64,000 nt of DNA from Ascoidea tarda (nom. inval.) (GCA_030560485.1 JAKTTS010000014.1:1-64000); one strand, 5' to 3'. Shown: positions 22,201-33,081, numbered from the stretch's first letter. Numbers and translations are program-made. The notes: generated by a model not told the origin, from the sequence alone.

Positions 22201-22269
22201 TTTGGGTCAAGAAACGTAAGTGGGAAATTGAGTGAGAAATTAAATGGAAGCGGCAACAATAACAGCTGA
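19207..22269 (+). CDS. Membrane-anchored coiled-coil protein, unknown function
   Basis: 1020 aa from the ATG at 19207, chosen because it follows ACCACC and lies ~120 bp after a TATA-like site. The frame is open upstream to 18997, but that part is repeat-derived. A strong hydrophobic segment (about residues 35-70) near the N-terminus suggests one or two membrane passes. It is followed by a ~480-residue disordered region rich in Lys/Glu/Ser/Pro, with short repeats such as KPTEK, KPKEI and SEDKKSIKL. A long coiled coil comes next (about 540-790; repeated EEKNK, EQNKTIEQLE), then a second helical Lys/Glu-rich block and a basic tail (GGGLRRLKTHRFGSR). I do not recognise the family. The build suits an organelle-surface tether or scaffold with a short luminal N-terminus, but that is inference. 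Confidence 0.85.
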   Translation: MSPFDSPAHPDLLHDLRLLFQSLQAHQFDTSDLSRLPLLLLALTIPVFYCLPLVLVSLVSIILNILLAKKISSLKSQLKKSQAPTENPIKKSTKESAKIPIEKSIGNPIPKSTEKPTEKETATAIIEKKIINDPHNEVLPENDLEKKDSVKNKSSEKEQPIGIPTKTSIETSLIDSTKPTTKDSSNGQSTRSLSLNGKHSSAKPSEDLSVENLPIQNILDKNFLDSHIKRSAESQIQSPIKKLTKNSSIQSLNTHKSDINLDSNLKEFSLIDIKPKEIKPKEINNENVNVNENFNEITKENPLISLEKFTGIPNDSTAKPLDINILKNKSSNIQNNNQNEIIPDPKIEVLFDPLIHSNLHTPSNAQNISNEPFQLSEDQKSIKLSEDKKSIKLDNNDIQKDTLPLSNENLPLSPESVQPFAPLSHETIQPLSPLHSENNLEKIDSNNNNQTKSLQKSETNNSSDLTLRSISDKDVNDIKDIKDIKNAQKNKQNDYDNQDTDNKLDLDVSDVNSLTVPSTPNLETRELFTNKDTNSIQEKIVYKYTEDDISELKNQVEETNKQLLEQNKLVDSLNHLNETNGITIQQYIKDIADLKEKNQSISNELNERNLKIFGLEFNRSEMEKQILDLKNERDIIESLNKKIHSLNEEVKFLKVKIESHYAKENELKTELDGTLEEKNKIVEKLEEQNKTIEQLEEKNKTTEKFEKIEKDYNKLKNDNEILQRDLEFKENKINNLNLDIKERDDRIEQLNEEFDEVNNKYNSKKENVDNLLSFLKTEESQVSNKNDAREIIKDENFSVDNTYKLIKEYEDGEVGKIIEEYKDEWKIKFETYEKTYQSILIGNTIKNSDSEDGITNGNSSNGINRLLEINENSTVELNSKRESYILNKTNQDHMVNHLKLLSNDYKHFYNEEKKKDVELNEKIEKEFLTSKREDISRLEELVSQEINEKKGQLKVLQKNINNSINSYQSKILKSNFKIANDKVVTNIGGGLRRLKTHRFGSRNVSGKLSEKLNGSGNNNS

Positions 22270-22830
22270 AGATAGTGTTTTGAAGGGGAAAATTGTTTAA
22301 AAATTCATTTAAAAGTTCATTTAGTATATTCGTTTACCAAATTTATTTAATTATTCATTTATAAGTTAAAAAAACAAAATAAAAAGTAAAATAAACACAA
22401 TCAAAAACCTGGTATCAATAAAAGGTTTTAATTCCGAGAAAAAAAAAGAAAATCCAGGACAGCGGTAGATTACCGGATTGGGGCAAATTAACAATTTCCT
22501 TATCTATTGCATCTATTTAACAATCTCTAATTATTGGAAGAACACAAATATAAATAAATAAACCTAAAAGAAACACAAGAACAAAAAGTAAGAGTAAAAA
22601 AATAAGAGTAAAAAAATAAGAGTAAAGAGATAAGAAATAAATAAGAAATAGCAGTATTTGAGAAGAAAAGTAAATAGAAAAAGAGAAAACACTTTAAACA
22701 CTTCATAAGATAAAAGAAAAATAGTATTAGCAAAGGCATAAGCATAAGCATCCACATCCACATCCACATCAACATTAACATTAACATTAACATTAAAATT
22801 GCATTTATTTAATTCAGTTTAACAATAAGA
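22270..22830. other. Convergent 3' intergenic region with two short arrays
   Basis: Lies between two convergent genes. It is AT-rich and contains a 14-bp AGAGTAAAAAAATA array (22590-22632) and a hexamer array (22738-22797) of CATCCA units changing to CATTAA. Short minus-strand frames over the arrays are repeat artefacts. Probably 3' UTRs. Confidence 0.6.
22738..22797. repeat. Hexanucleotide array (CATAAG/CATCCA/CATTAA)
   Basis: About ten consecutive hexamers with the pattern CA(T/A)xxx that change composition along the array. Confidence 0.8.
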
Positions 22831-23523
22831 TTAATAATGAACAGATATTCTATTGCCTAGTTTTTTTGAAGTTATAAAAGTATTATTATTAAATTTTATG
22901 TTTTTTTTGTTTTTTTTAAAAGAAGGAGTTATATCATTATAGTCATAATATGTAATATCATTAATTAAATCACTATTGTAGTTAATGTATCTGTTTCTTT
23001 CCAGAGCGCTTTTAATTATGGAGTCTTGGATCGATTGAATTTGGTTTATTTTATAATTGTTATGATCGATTTGAATTTCTTGTTTGATTATTTGATTCAA
23101 AATCTTTCGATTATTTAAATTGTCGGCTATATTATCGTCTGGAAAGATTGGAGGAGAATAGACTTTTCTTGGTTTTAAGATCCTAGGATTTTGTGGAGGA
23201 TCAACACCAATATCAGGTTTTAAAGAAGCAGCCTGAGCATAAGTTAAAGGATTCAAGTTGATTTCGACAAAGGAATCAGTCTCTAGTTCTGATATTTCTT
23301 CTTCAAGGGCACCAACATTGTTGCCATCACCGTGGGCGCTGTTGTTGTGGCTATTTTGTGCTGTGTTGCTTTCTTGTTGAGCATCGACTATTGATAAGAC
23401 TCTATGCTCAAAAACAGCTTCGCCATTATCAGTTATATAACCAGGAGCAGCAGCCTCAACACCGTTGGGGCTAGTTGATGAACGAGGATTGAAGGTGAAG
23501 ATGTTTCTGAAGTAGGCACTCAT
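22831..23523 (-). CDS. Uncharacterised 230-aa protein
   Basis: 230 aa from a clear ATG. I do not recognise it. The N-terminal half is Ser/Asn/Gly-rich, with an acidic patch (EEEISELETDSFVEINLNP) followed by LTYAQAASLKPD and a Pro-rich segment (RKVYSPPIFPDDN). The C-terminal half is Asn/Ile/Lys-rich with predicted helices (about 135-180) and a basic end. There is no signal peptide or membrane segment. The acidic/Pro/YAQAAS block is the best candidate for a conserved motif. Divergent from the vWA-domain gene across an 886-bp promoter region. Confidence 0.7.
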   Translation of the reverse strand: MSAYFRNIFTFNPRSSTSPNGVEAAAPGYITDNGEAVFEHRVLSIVDAQQESNTAQNSHNNSAHGDGNNVGALEEEISELETDSFVEINLNPLTYAQAASLKPDIGVDPPQNPRILKPRKVYSPPIFPDDNIADNLNNRKILNQIIKQEIQIDHNNYKINQIQSIQDSIIKSALERNRYINYNSDLINDITYYDYNDITPSFKKNKKNIKFNNNTFITSKKLGNRISVHY

Positions 23524-24409
23524 GGCGAATAGGATTCAGTAAAGAATAAGAGAGCAGAAAAGATGGTGAGGACTGAGAAAGACTGAGAAAGACACAATAA
23601 GAAACAGGAAAAGAACACTGAGGATATCAAGAGTATTTATGATAAACAAGTGAGAGGAATCAAGGGCTGATAGAGAATATACGGAATACCAGTGTCAGGT
23701 CTGAGTTAAAAATAAAAATGTAGCAAAATACAAGCTGAATGATTTCCAATCCAGTAGTGATTTGAAATGATTAGAAATGATTTGAAATGATGCGATTTGG
23801 CGGGAAAAAGAGAAGAGGTTATTCAGGTCCAACAGTGTTTATCTGGGTCTTTGTGAGCCTTTTCGACCGCTTTTCGACCGCACATGCTCCATCGGGACAC
23901 AAAGGCTTATCGCACGTTATTATCGCCTTTGCAATGGGCGGGTCACGGGATGCGGTCACGTCTGTGGCATTGCTCAAGCGGTTTCTGCAGACCCCTGCAG
24001 ACCCTCACATAATAGCAGCAGCGTGTGCTTTGGTAATCACAATGCACCAAGCCTGTGGTGCTGCGTGTCCTGCTGCATATCTCATCTTTTTACGCAACTT
24101 GATGTGTGGTGGCTGCATGAGTGCAGAACAATAGAAGCGCCTTCGCAGAAAATAGAGCCGGGGTCCTTTTTGACCGCTCTTCAAAATGATTTCAAATTCT
24201 GTGATTAATAAACCGTATTTGGGGACAATAGACCAGTCGAAGCATAGCCCAAGTGATATGTGATTTACTATGTTGAAATAATATAAATACAGCGTTCTTT
24301 CATCACTTCTGTTGATTTTGTTTGCTGCTCTCCACTACTACTCTTATTTTAACACACACTTTCTGTCCACACAATTATTCTTGCTCGTCTTGCTCGCTAC
24401 TTACTCCAG
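23524..24409. promoter_or_regulatory. Long divergent promoter with a GC-rich core
   Basis: 886 bp between two divergent genes. The central part (about 23850-24180) is much richer in G+C than the flanks and holds a direct repeat TTTTCGACCGC x2 (about 23858-23880) with a related TTTTTGACCGC near 24167. A plus-strand frame (23787-24134) has no recognisable domain and is probably a composition artefact. A TATA box for the plus-strand gene lies at 24282-24289. Confidence 0.55.
24282..24289 (+). promoter_or_regulatory. TATA box of the VIT/vWA gene
   Basis: TATAAATA, 121 bp upstream of the ATG at 24410. Confidence 0.6.
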
Positions 24410-27400
24410 ATGCTTTTTCCAGTCACCTCTCCTTACGTTCCCCATCTCAGTCAATTGAAATCCGCCTGCAGATTGGTATCGTTATCTGTCGACTCCAATG
24501 TCTGTGACGACTTTTACTCCAACGTTGTGATTCAACAAGTCTACAAAATCAGCTCAATTGATCATGTTCAATCACTAGATGGAAAAGAATCTGCAAACGA
24601 ACCCAACCAATACCAATTCACTCATCCAGTTCAAAATTTATCATCAATTTACAACTTCAAATTCACCATCATTCCACTTGATAACTCAAAGAAACCTGTT
24701 GTAATTGAAAGTAAATGCTATCTAAAGGCAAAGGCCGAAAAGATTTTTAATGAGATAATCACAAACGACAAGTCAAATTCAATTGCTCTAACTACCCATT
24801 TAACTGATGATGCGTTTGATATCACTTTGGGTAATATGCCTCTGAATTGCATTGTTAGAGTAGACTTGAAATATGATACTATTCTAAAATATGATAATCA
24901 ATATAACGCCTTCAGATATACTATCCCCTTGAGTGTCCATGACAGATATAACTCCAATGAATTACCCTCTATTGATGTACCAGATAATAATGCAACTGAT
25001 GCCAAAAACCCAATCCACAGCTTGACAGAAAACGACCATAAAATTCTTTCCTCGCTGCTCAATATCCAAACCCCAAATACTGTATCAATTTCCACTAAAT
25101 TCATCAACAAAATTAAAAAAATTAAATGTGTTTCAAACCATGTATCAAATTCAAATGACACATTTGTTAATACTGACCAAGTTAGTTTTTCTGATGAATT
25201 TCCCAACTTCGGTAACTGTAATGTCATTTCTTATCATAATTATAACATTTTCAAAGACTACACCCTAATAATCTACCCAAATAACCCCATATCAAATCAC
25301 TTATCATCTGTATTATCAAATAATTTCAAAATTCCTTTCTCAAATGATTTGTTATCTAAAAATTTCCCTTACAACTCATGTCTTGCTTTATCTGTTTTAC
25401 CTGAATTTAATAATAATCTTGCTCCCAGTGATTCTATTGTAAAAAAACAAATCATTTTCCTTTTAGATAGATCTGGCTCAATGTATGGAAGTCCAATTGC
25501 ATTACTAAAAGATGCTTTGAACTTATTCATTGCTTCTTTTCCTTTCGAAGACAATACCTCTATTAATTTGGTATCTTTTGGCTCGGATGTCTCATCTCTA
25601 TGGGATCAGTCAAAACCAATCACCTCTCAATCAATTCATAATGAAATCAAAAAATACACTGACTCAATTCTGGCTGATATGGGAGGCACTGAAATTTTGA
25701 AAGCAATTAAAAAAGTGAACTCTCTAGTAGAAGATTTTTTGAAAAAAAATAAGTCAAAGAAAAATGTTAATCAATTTATTGAAACTGAAGTCATTCTATT
25801 AACTGATGGTGAAGTTTGGAACATTAATCAAGTCGAATCGGAAATTAATACTTTTAAAAAAAAATTCTCAATTGAAAGCAAAAATAAAATTTTCCAAAAT
25901 TCTTCAATTAGATATTTTTCAATTGGTGTTGGTGATTCAGTTTCTCATGATTTAGTTGATAAAATCTCTTTAAATGGTGACGGTTACTCTCAGTATATTC
26001 AATCAGATGAAAGAATGGAATTAAAAATTATCAAAATGTTAAATTCTGTTTTATCTTCTTCCTTAACGTATGCTCAAATAACTTTCAAAAATGAAATCCC
26101 AACTATACAAGACACTAAAAGCAACAACAAAAATGATATTGATGATGATGATTATATTTTGATTGAACTTAATAACAAATTTGAGAAAAATTTGAGTTTC
26201 TCAAACGTGAAAAATCCTAACAACGAACAACAAAAGTCGTTCTTAAATTTTGATTTCAATAAAAAGAGTAACGATTATTCAATTTTCCCATCAAATTTTC
26301 AAATCTATTCTGAGCATAGGAACACTTTCTATGTCTTCTTTAATGATCAAAAATTTAATATCAGAAATTATGATACCATTTCCTTATCATATCTCAACCC
26401 CATTTCAGGTAAATTACTTGAACTTGAGTCGCCACTAAATAAAGAACCGATTTCACCTAAAATAAGTGATTTGATTGTTAGAATGGGTGTTAAAGAAACC
26501 CTTAAAGATGACCCAAACAACACAGCCAATGGACCATTTAAGGCTCAGCTTGCTCTACAATTCAGCTTGCTTTCTAAATGGACATCATTGTTGGCTGTCA
26601 TGAATGAGAAAAGTGAACATTTCATTTCTGCTGCTCAAGATAAGGACGACTTGTCAATTGAAGAAAAGGGAAAATTTATTGATGGCGATGAGAGCGATGT
26701 TGACGAGAAAACCTTAGCAGAAGTGTCTCTTGAAACACTGTCATCTGGAATCTCAGGAGGTTTCAATCGTTTTGCTACCCAGCAGTTTTGTATGTTATCA
26801 GCTCCTATGGGTGCTGTTGGTTCTGCTGTTCGAAGCACTTCTGTTAGTCTTTCGAGTCCACCACCACCACCTGGTTCTTTTTTGATTGCTTCCAAAGTAG
26901 CTAAACCTCAGAGCGCTGGATTGTTTGGAGTGCAAAATCAAATTCAAAAAACTTCTTCTTTTGGTGCTCAGGAACAGTTTCAATCTTTTCAGTTGCAACA
27001 GTCTGTTCTAGAATCTGGTGCTGTTAAAAAATCAAAGGGCTTTTCTATGCCTGGCTTATTTTCTTTTGGAGGAAAATCTACTCCTAAAAAAAAATCCAAG
27101 AAAACAAAAGAATTATTTTCACCATCTGCTCAATTTGATTCATTTGTTCAAACTTCATCTTCCTTAGATTATAATAATAATAACGTAAACGAAAACTCCA
27201 GTTTCGATTTAAGCTCTGTTGTTCGAGGATACGAAACTCCCTCTTTCGATTCACAGAATGCTTCTATTAACAATTTTTCTGGTTTGAGTTCCAACGAAAA
27301 ACTAATTCAGTTAGTGAAAAATCAGCAATTTGATGGTTCATTTAAGATATGCTCTGCTGATATATTGGAAGAAATCATAAAGGTCTCGAAGACACCTAAT

Positions 27401-27580
27401 GCTAAAAAGGAATCTTTTGAAAATGATCCTCTCAAATTAACTGCTCTTATTGTAAAATACTTAAACAAAGAGTTGCTTGACATAAAGGATCTTTGGGGAG
27501 CGGTTATTAAGAAAGCAATGGTTTATATCGAGAAAAGTCTTTCAGTTGTAGATTCAAAAAAATTAATCGATGATATCTAG
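24410..27580 (+). CDS. VIT- and von Willebrand A-domain protein
   Basis: 1056 aa. An N-terminal VIT domain (about residues 20-195) is followed after a spacer by a vWA domain (about 345-540) with an intact metal-ion-dependent adhesion site: DRSGS beginning at residue 353, a Thr in MGGTE and TDGEVW downstream. A Ser/Pro/Phe-rich linker (about 780-930) leads to a C-terminal helical domain containing NQQFDGSFKI and ALIVKYLN...LWGAVIKKA, as in the C-terminal part of VWA5A/PARP4-type proteins. The exact role in fungi is not established. The family fits protein-protein contacts in the cytoplasm. There is no signal peptide. In-frame CTG codons lie at 24842 and 25670. Confidence 0.88.
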   Translation: MLFPVTSPYVPHLSQLKSACRLVSLSVDSNVCDDFYSNVVIQQVYKISSIDHVQSLDGKESANEPNQYQFTHPVQNLSSIYNFKFTIIPLDNSKKPVVIESKCYLKAKAEKIFNEIITNDKSNSIALTTHLTDDAFDITLGNMPLNCIVRVDLKYDTILKYDNQYNAFRYTIPLSVHDRYNSNELPSIDVPDNNATDAKNPIHSLTENDHKILSSLLNIQTPNTVSISTKFINKIKKIKCVSNHVSNSNDTFVNTDQVSFSDEFPNFGNCNVISYHNYNIFKDYTLIIYPNNPISNHLSSVLSNNFKIPFSNDLLSKNFPYNSCLALSVLPEFNNNLAPSDSIVKKQIIFLLDRSGSMYGSPIALLKDALNLFIASFPFEDNTSINLVSFGSDVSSLWDQSKPITSQSIHNEIKKYTDSILADMGGTEILKAIKKVNSLVEDFLKKNKSKKNVNQFIETEVILLTDGEVWNINQVESEINTFKKKFSIESKNKIFQNSSIRYFSIGVGDSVSHDLVDKISLNGDGYSQYIQSDERMELKIIKMLNSVLSSSLTYAQITFKNEIPTIQDTKSNNKNDIDDDDYILIELNNKFEKNLSFSNVKNPNNEQQKSFLNFDFNKKSNDYSIFPSNFQIYSEHRNTFYVFFNDQKFNIRNYDTISLSYLNPISGKLLELESPLNKEPISPKISDLIVRMGVKETLKDDPNNTANGPFKAQLALQFSLLSKWTSLLAVMNEKSEHFISAAQDKDDLSIEEKGKFIDGDESDVDEKTLAEVSLETLSSGISGGFNRFATQQFCMLSAPMGAVGSAVRSTSVSLSSPPPPPGSFLIASKVAKPQSAGLFGVQNQIQKTSSFGAQEQFQSFQLQQSVLESGAVKKSKGFSMPGLFSFGGKSTPKKKSKKTKELFSPSAQFDSFVQTSSSLDYNNNNVNENSSFDLSSVVRGYETPSFDSQNASINNFSGLSSNEKLIQLVKNQQFDGSFKICSADILEEIIKVSKTPNAKKESFENDPLKLTALIVKYLNKELLDIKDLWGAVIKKAMVYIEKSLSVVDSKKLIDDI

Positions 27581-27920
27581 ATTGACTCTTATTAAACATT
27601 TCACTAAGTACTAAGTATTCTTGTTAAATATTCTTTTCTTATATAACTGCTTTTATAATCAAGTACACTATAAAAATGGTTTTTGTTATTACTTGTTCAA
27701 ATTAAAATTGTTATTCGTAGTTTATTACCTAAATGTAAAAAATTCAAAAATAAAATAATGGTAATACAATTTATTTAATAATTTTATATAATCATTTAAT
27801 TATTAGAATAATAGTAGAAATTATGAATTACAATTGGTGAGTAAAATAGCTTTCGTAGTATGAAGATCAGAGGGTAAAAACCTCGTAATTTATAATATAA
27901 TCTATTTTCTATTCAAAAAT
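27581..27920. other. Convergent 3' intergenic region
   Basis: 340 bp, very AT-rich, between the vWA gene and TRL1, which converge. Presumed 3' UTRs and terminators. Nothing else seen. Confidence 0.5.
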
Positions 27921-30896
27921 CTAAATTATAGCATTTATTGGTAAATATTCAAAAATCGTAGAATCACTTTCTTCATCAGGCCAATTTAAAACAAACACAT
28001 CTTCATTTTCGGAATTGAACTTTCCTTCGAATTTGTTATCAAGAAATGCTTTTGCCTCGTTTAGTAAAGCATTTGAAGCAAAAGGTTTGATGGAAGATGA
28101 GACTGTCCCGATTGTGATATGTGGTATCTCGTTCACACAATTGAACCTTTCAATGAGATTTTCACTCTTGCAATTTTCATGAGATACAGAGACTATCTTA
28201 ACTGCAACACAAACAAGGTTTTTATTCCATACAATCTTGTATGGCTTGATATTAGCTAGCAAAGGTAGTCGAATAAAAGAAAAACTTTCATTTTTTTCAA
28301 CAACATATGAGCCCTCTAATATCGAGGATAATTCAGATTCAAAATTAGTCCAAATTTGATTTACCACTGGATTTTGCAAGTTTAATTTCAATTTTTGATT
28401 GGATTTGTATTGATTTTGATGGATTAACGTAACATGAAATGAATTTTGAATTCTATTTGTTTGTTCCAACTGATGATAAACACTTTCAGGACCAGAATAA
28501 TTACTATCATTTGATATGTTTGATTTTAAAATTATGCTCTTCACGCTTTTTAAAAAGGAAATTTTGTTATCAATATTTATAGAAAAAAAAAAGGGTTTTA
28601 ATTTTTTCTTCTTGGGCAAAAATGTTTGATTATTATCTTTATTTTCTCTTTTGTTATTTTTATCTTTATTCCCAGTGTTTCTGAATACCTTCTCAACAGT
28701 AGGTGTATAACCTAAAGCCCTCAGAAAAGCAGCATCAATTTCTTCTTTCGATGGCAATTGAATATCTGTTTGGTCGTTGTTTAAGAGCATTTTAGGAAAA
28801 TATTGACCGATTTTATTTAAAATAGTAACAACATTCTCCCTGGAACTGTTTTCAGTGTGAGTTTCCAAATCTATTACCAAATCAAACAAACTATCGGGTG
28901 TTTTTATTTTATTCACTGGTTGAAACCTGCTTCTAAAACCATTCATAATTTTGAGAGCAAAATCGTAGCCATCTTTGTCCACTTTAATCGACTGATGATT
29001 ATTTCCTCTTGCTTTGACTCTTGAAGTTGTCAAATCCCAATAATCTGCAGTTTGATTATCTTTCCCAGGTAAAAAATTCAAGCAAATAAACTTAAAATCC
29101 ACATTTTTGGAATAATTTTTAAAAAATTTAACTTTGAATCTTTCCAAGTCATTGAAAAGTTGTTTTCGTTCTCTAAATTGATGATTATTTCTGTCGATCA
29201 TAATGATATTAGGCTCGATTAAATTATCGCCTTTATAGTTTTCAATATCACTTGCTAGATACTTGAGAGAGTTATCAATTAGGTTGTTTTTATTTTTCTT
29301 TCCAAGAGGTATATCATCGTTTTGAACATGACCCCAATTTGAAAATAAAATTTTCAAAGTCAAAAAGACTGTTGTTTTACCACACCCAATTGTAGCCACA
29401 GGAATTATAACATATTTGGTGATTATTTTAGTATTCTCATCTGTATCAATTGATTTTTTTTGATATCCGGTATTGATATACGATGAATCTTTTTCATTCA
29501 AAACTAATTGCTCAAACTCCTTGACAATATTGTTGATGTCGTTTTCTAAATCTGGGTAGTTTTTTAGATAATTTTTATTTTTCTGAGCTTGTAATAAAAT
29601 TTGCCTCCTATTGAGATTGGAATTTTTTTCCTTTTCCTCATGGTAGTTGTTGTTATTATTAAGACTTTTTTCTTCATTATTGTCGTTGATGTTTGCTAAC
29701 TCAACGCCAGTTTTTTTTGTGTGTTTTAAAAACAATTCTCTTAGTTGAATAATTCCGTGGCCTTTAGTGTATTGAATTTTTAGAAATTCGTTATTATCCA
29801 AAATTGGGATAACAAAATTCAAGTACTCGGTTGAAACATCTTTATGTTTAAAGATTTTTTTGACAAGTAAATCAATTGGCTTTCCAGCGATGTAACTTTT
29901 CGTTAATTCTCTCCATTGTCTATACATAAGATAAGGCTCGTCGAATTTATATTTCCAAAAAAAATCATAGTTTGTGTCTTTTTCTTTACATCTAATCACA
30001 AAACCTTCGATTTCTTTATCATTGTAGGTGCCTGTCTCAGCACATTTATCTAAAAATGTTTTCAAGTCTTTAATATTATCTTTGATCAAGTATTTGATTT
30101 TTTTGAAACCAAAAGCGTCAGCAAATACATGGACTTTTTGAATTGAATAAGTTTGAAAGACTTTAGAGTTGTAATTAATACCATGTAAATATAAGCCTGA
30201 ATTTTTCTTTGAATATCTTATAATGTGTTCTTCAAAGCTATCATCACATAGTTCTGCTACTAGAGTGATATTATATTTATTTAGTAATTTGGCAAAGGAA
30301 GACTGGTTGATATTTTTTTGGGATAGTTGTTTTTCTAATAATAATTTGCCATACAAAGCATGGTTTTTTTCTATATCATGTCTATAGCCAGTTGAATGTT
30401 TTGAAGTTACAATTAAATTGCCATTGATTAAACCAGAAATAAAAAGAATGCAGCCATTTTCTTTCAAGGTGAGTTCATAAGGGCCAATTGAATTTTGGTA
30501 CAAGTTTGACCATTTAGTTTTGGAGATTTCGTCAGTATTAAAGAATTTGTCATAACCTCTAATGACAATTCTGTTGTTGTTTTGGTATAAGTCAAGATTG
30601 TTTGAGTTTAATAGGAATAAACCTCTAGCATTGCAGGGTAGAGAGATTTTTGAATTGTTGTATTCCCATTCATTAAATTTGTAGCTGTCTAGCAGAATGT
30701 TTGGATCTTGAAAGGATTTGTAGGTGTTCTTATTGGGAATGCCCTTTAATTTAGCTGAGGGATTTGATTTCTTTTTATGAATCAAGTCATTAAATGTGTC
30801 AACTAATTCATTGGTGAGGTTGATTTCGTCGGCTAGAGAGAATAAGGGAGAAATTGGATCGAAAGGAAGAGTAAGTTCAGAATCAGCAGAAGCCAT
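27921..30896 (-). CDS. TRL1: tRNA ligase Trl1
   Basis: 991 aa with all three modules of fungal tRNA ligase. The adenylyltransferase domain (about residues 80-400) has the nucleophile Lys145 in LKENGC. The polynucleotide kinase domain has the P-loop IGCGKTT (about 501-508). The C-terminal 2',3'-cyclic phosphodiesterase has two HxT motifs, HVT (~818) and HIT (~926). Trl1 joins tRNA halves after intron removal and ligates HAC1 mRNA in the unfolded protein response. It is longer than the S. cerevisiae enzyme (827 aa), mainly through Asn/Lys-rich linkers between domains (about 415-490 and 740-790). The gene is probably essential. Confidence 0.96.
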   Translation of the reverse strand: MASADSELTLPFDPISPLFSLADEINLTNELVDTFNDLIHKKKSNPSAKLKGIPNKNTYKSFQDPNILLDSYKFNEWEYNNSKISLPCNARGLFLLNSNNLDLYQNNNRIVIRGYDKFFNTDEISKTKWSNLYQNSIGPYELTLKENGCILFISGLINGNLIVTSKHSTGYRHDIEKNHALYGKLLLEKQLSQKNINQSSFAKLLNKYNITLVAELCDDSFEEHIIRYSKKNSGLYLHGINYNSKVFQTYSIQKVHVFADAFGFKKIKYLIKDNIKDLKTFLDKCAETGTYNDKEIEGFVIRCKEKDTNYDFFWKYKFDEPYLMYRQWRELTKSYIAGKPIDLLVKKIFKHKDVSTEYLNFVIPILDNNEFLKIQYTKGHGIIQLRELFLKHTKKTGVELANINDNNEEKSLNNNNNYHEEKEKNSNLNRRQILLQAQKNKNYLKNYPDLENDINNIVKEFEQLVLNEKDSSYINTGYQKKSIDTDENTKIITKYVIIPVATIGCGKTTVFLTLKILFSNWGHVQNDDIPLGKKNKNNLIDNSLKYLASDIENYKGDNLIEPNIIMIDRNNHQFRERKQLFNDLERFKVKFFKNYSKNVDFKFICLNFLPGKDNQTADYWDLTTSRVKARGNNHQSIKVDKDGYDFALKIMNGFRSRFQPVNKIKTPDSLFDLVIDLETHTENSSRENVVTILNKIGQYFPKMLLNNDQTDIQLPSKEEIDAAFLRALGYTPTVEKVFRNTGNKDKNNKRENKDNNQTFLPKKKKLKPFFFSINIDNKISFLKSVKSIILKSNISNDSNYSGPESVYHQLEQTNRIQNSFHVTLIHQNQYKSNQKLKLNLQNPVVNQIWTNFESELSSILEGSYVVEKNESFSFIRLPLLANIKPYKIVWNKNLVCVAVKIVSVSHENCKSENLIERFNCVNEIPHITIGTVSSSIKPFASNALLNEAKAFLDNKFEGKFNSENEDVFVLNWPDEESDSTIFEYLPINAII

Positions 30897-31387
30897 TTTG
30901 GTAATGTAATTATTATTTCTATTATTATTATTGTATACTGTAAGGTGAATATGATTTGAATACAGATAAAGAAAGAAAGAAAGAAAGAAAAGAAAAAAAG
31001 GTTGAAAGAATGAGAATGAGAATGGAAAAAGTTTATATACTGGAAAAACAAAAGTTTGATTTGAAATCTTATCGAGAAAATAATGGGTAATTGAAAATCA
31101 CACACATACACTAAAAAGTGGGACTAAGAAAAAACTGGAAATAGTAGGTTTAAAATAATTGGAATGGTTGAACTACAATAATAAGATTTATCATTAACCA
31201 AAAGTTTAAATTGAAAACTATAGATTGAGCATAAAAAATCGAAAAATGAAATAAGATGGAAAGATTATAAGATAACAGATAGATAGACAAGATGGAGGAA
31301 AGAAAAAAAAAAAGAGCACATTAATACATTAATACATTAATAAGTTTATTAACATTGAACATTTAGAAAAGATGTGTTGAAAGAGAT
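30897..31387. promoter_or_regulatory. TRL1 promoter and MET17 3' region
   Basis: 491 bp between tandem minus-strand genes. Purine-rich on the plus strand, with a GAAA repeat (about 30965-30995) and an 8-bp ACATTAAT x3 array (31318-31341) near the MET17 3' end. No gene seen. Confidence 0.45.
31318..31341. repeat. ACATTAAT x3 tandem repeat
   Basis: Three perfect 8-bp copies just downstream of the MET17 stop codon. Confidence 0.8.
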
Positions 31388-32767
<1,380 letters not shown>

Positions 32768-32844
32768 TCAAAAAACAGCAGAGCAGAGCGATAAAGAAAT
32801 TGAATTGGAGAAGAGAAAAAAAAGCAGACAGGGGGAAAGAAACG

Positions 32845-32852
32845 TATTTATA
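32845..32852 (-). promoter_or_regulatory. TATA box of MET17
   Basis: TATAAATA on the minus strand, about 108 bp upstream of the MET17 start. Confidence 0.6.
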
Positions 32853-32974
32853 AGATATTTACAGGAGGAAGCAGGTTGAAGAAACGAACAATAAACAGTG
32901 AACAGTGGATATAAAGTCTGTTCTCTCAGCAGCATTAGAGTTGGATTCATGTCGACTATTCCCAAAGCTAACCG

Positions 32975-32981
32975 CACGTGA
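32975..32981 (-). promoter_or_regulatory. Cbf1-Met4 type TCACGTG site of MET17
   Basis: TCACGTG on the minus strand, about 240 bp upstream of the MET17 ATG. In S. cerevisiae this heptamer recruits Cbf1 with Met4/Met28 to sulfur-assimilation genes, MET17 among them. Position and gene identity agree; binding is inferred. Confidence 0.6.
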
Positions 32982-33081
32982 AATGGAACAACACCCCAGC
33001 CCCAGCTCACGCGCCACTGCCGACGGCAAGGCTGGTGCTGGAGGAGCTGGTGCTGCTGGAGTTGGAGCTAGTGAAGCCATG

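Noticed and set aside
23787-24134. 115-codon frame in the GC-rich divergent promoter
   Set aside because: Composition artefact; no domain or homology recognised.
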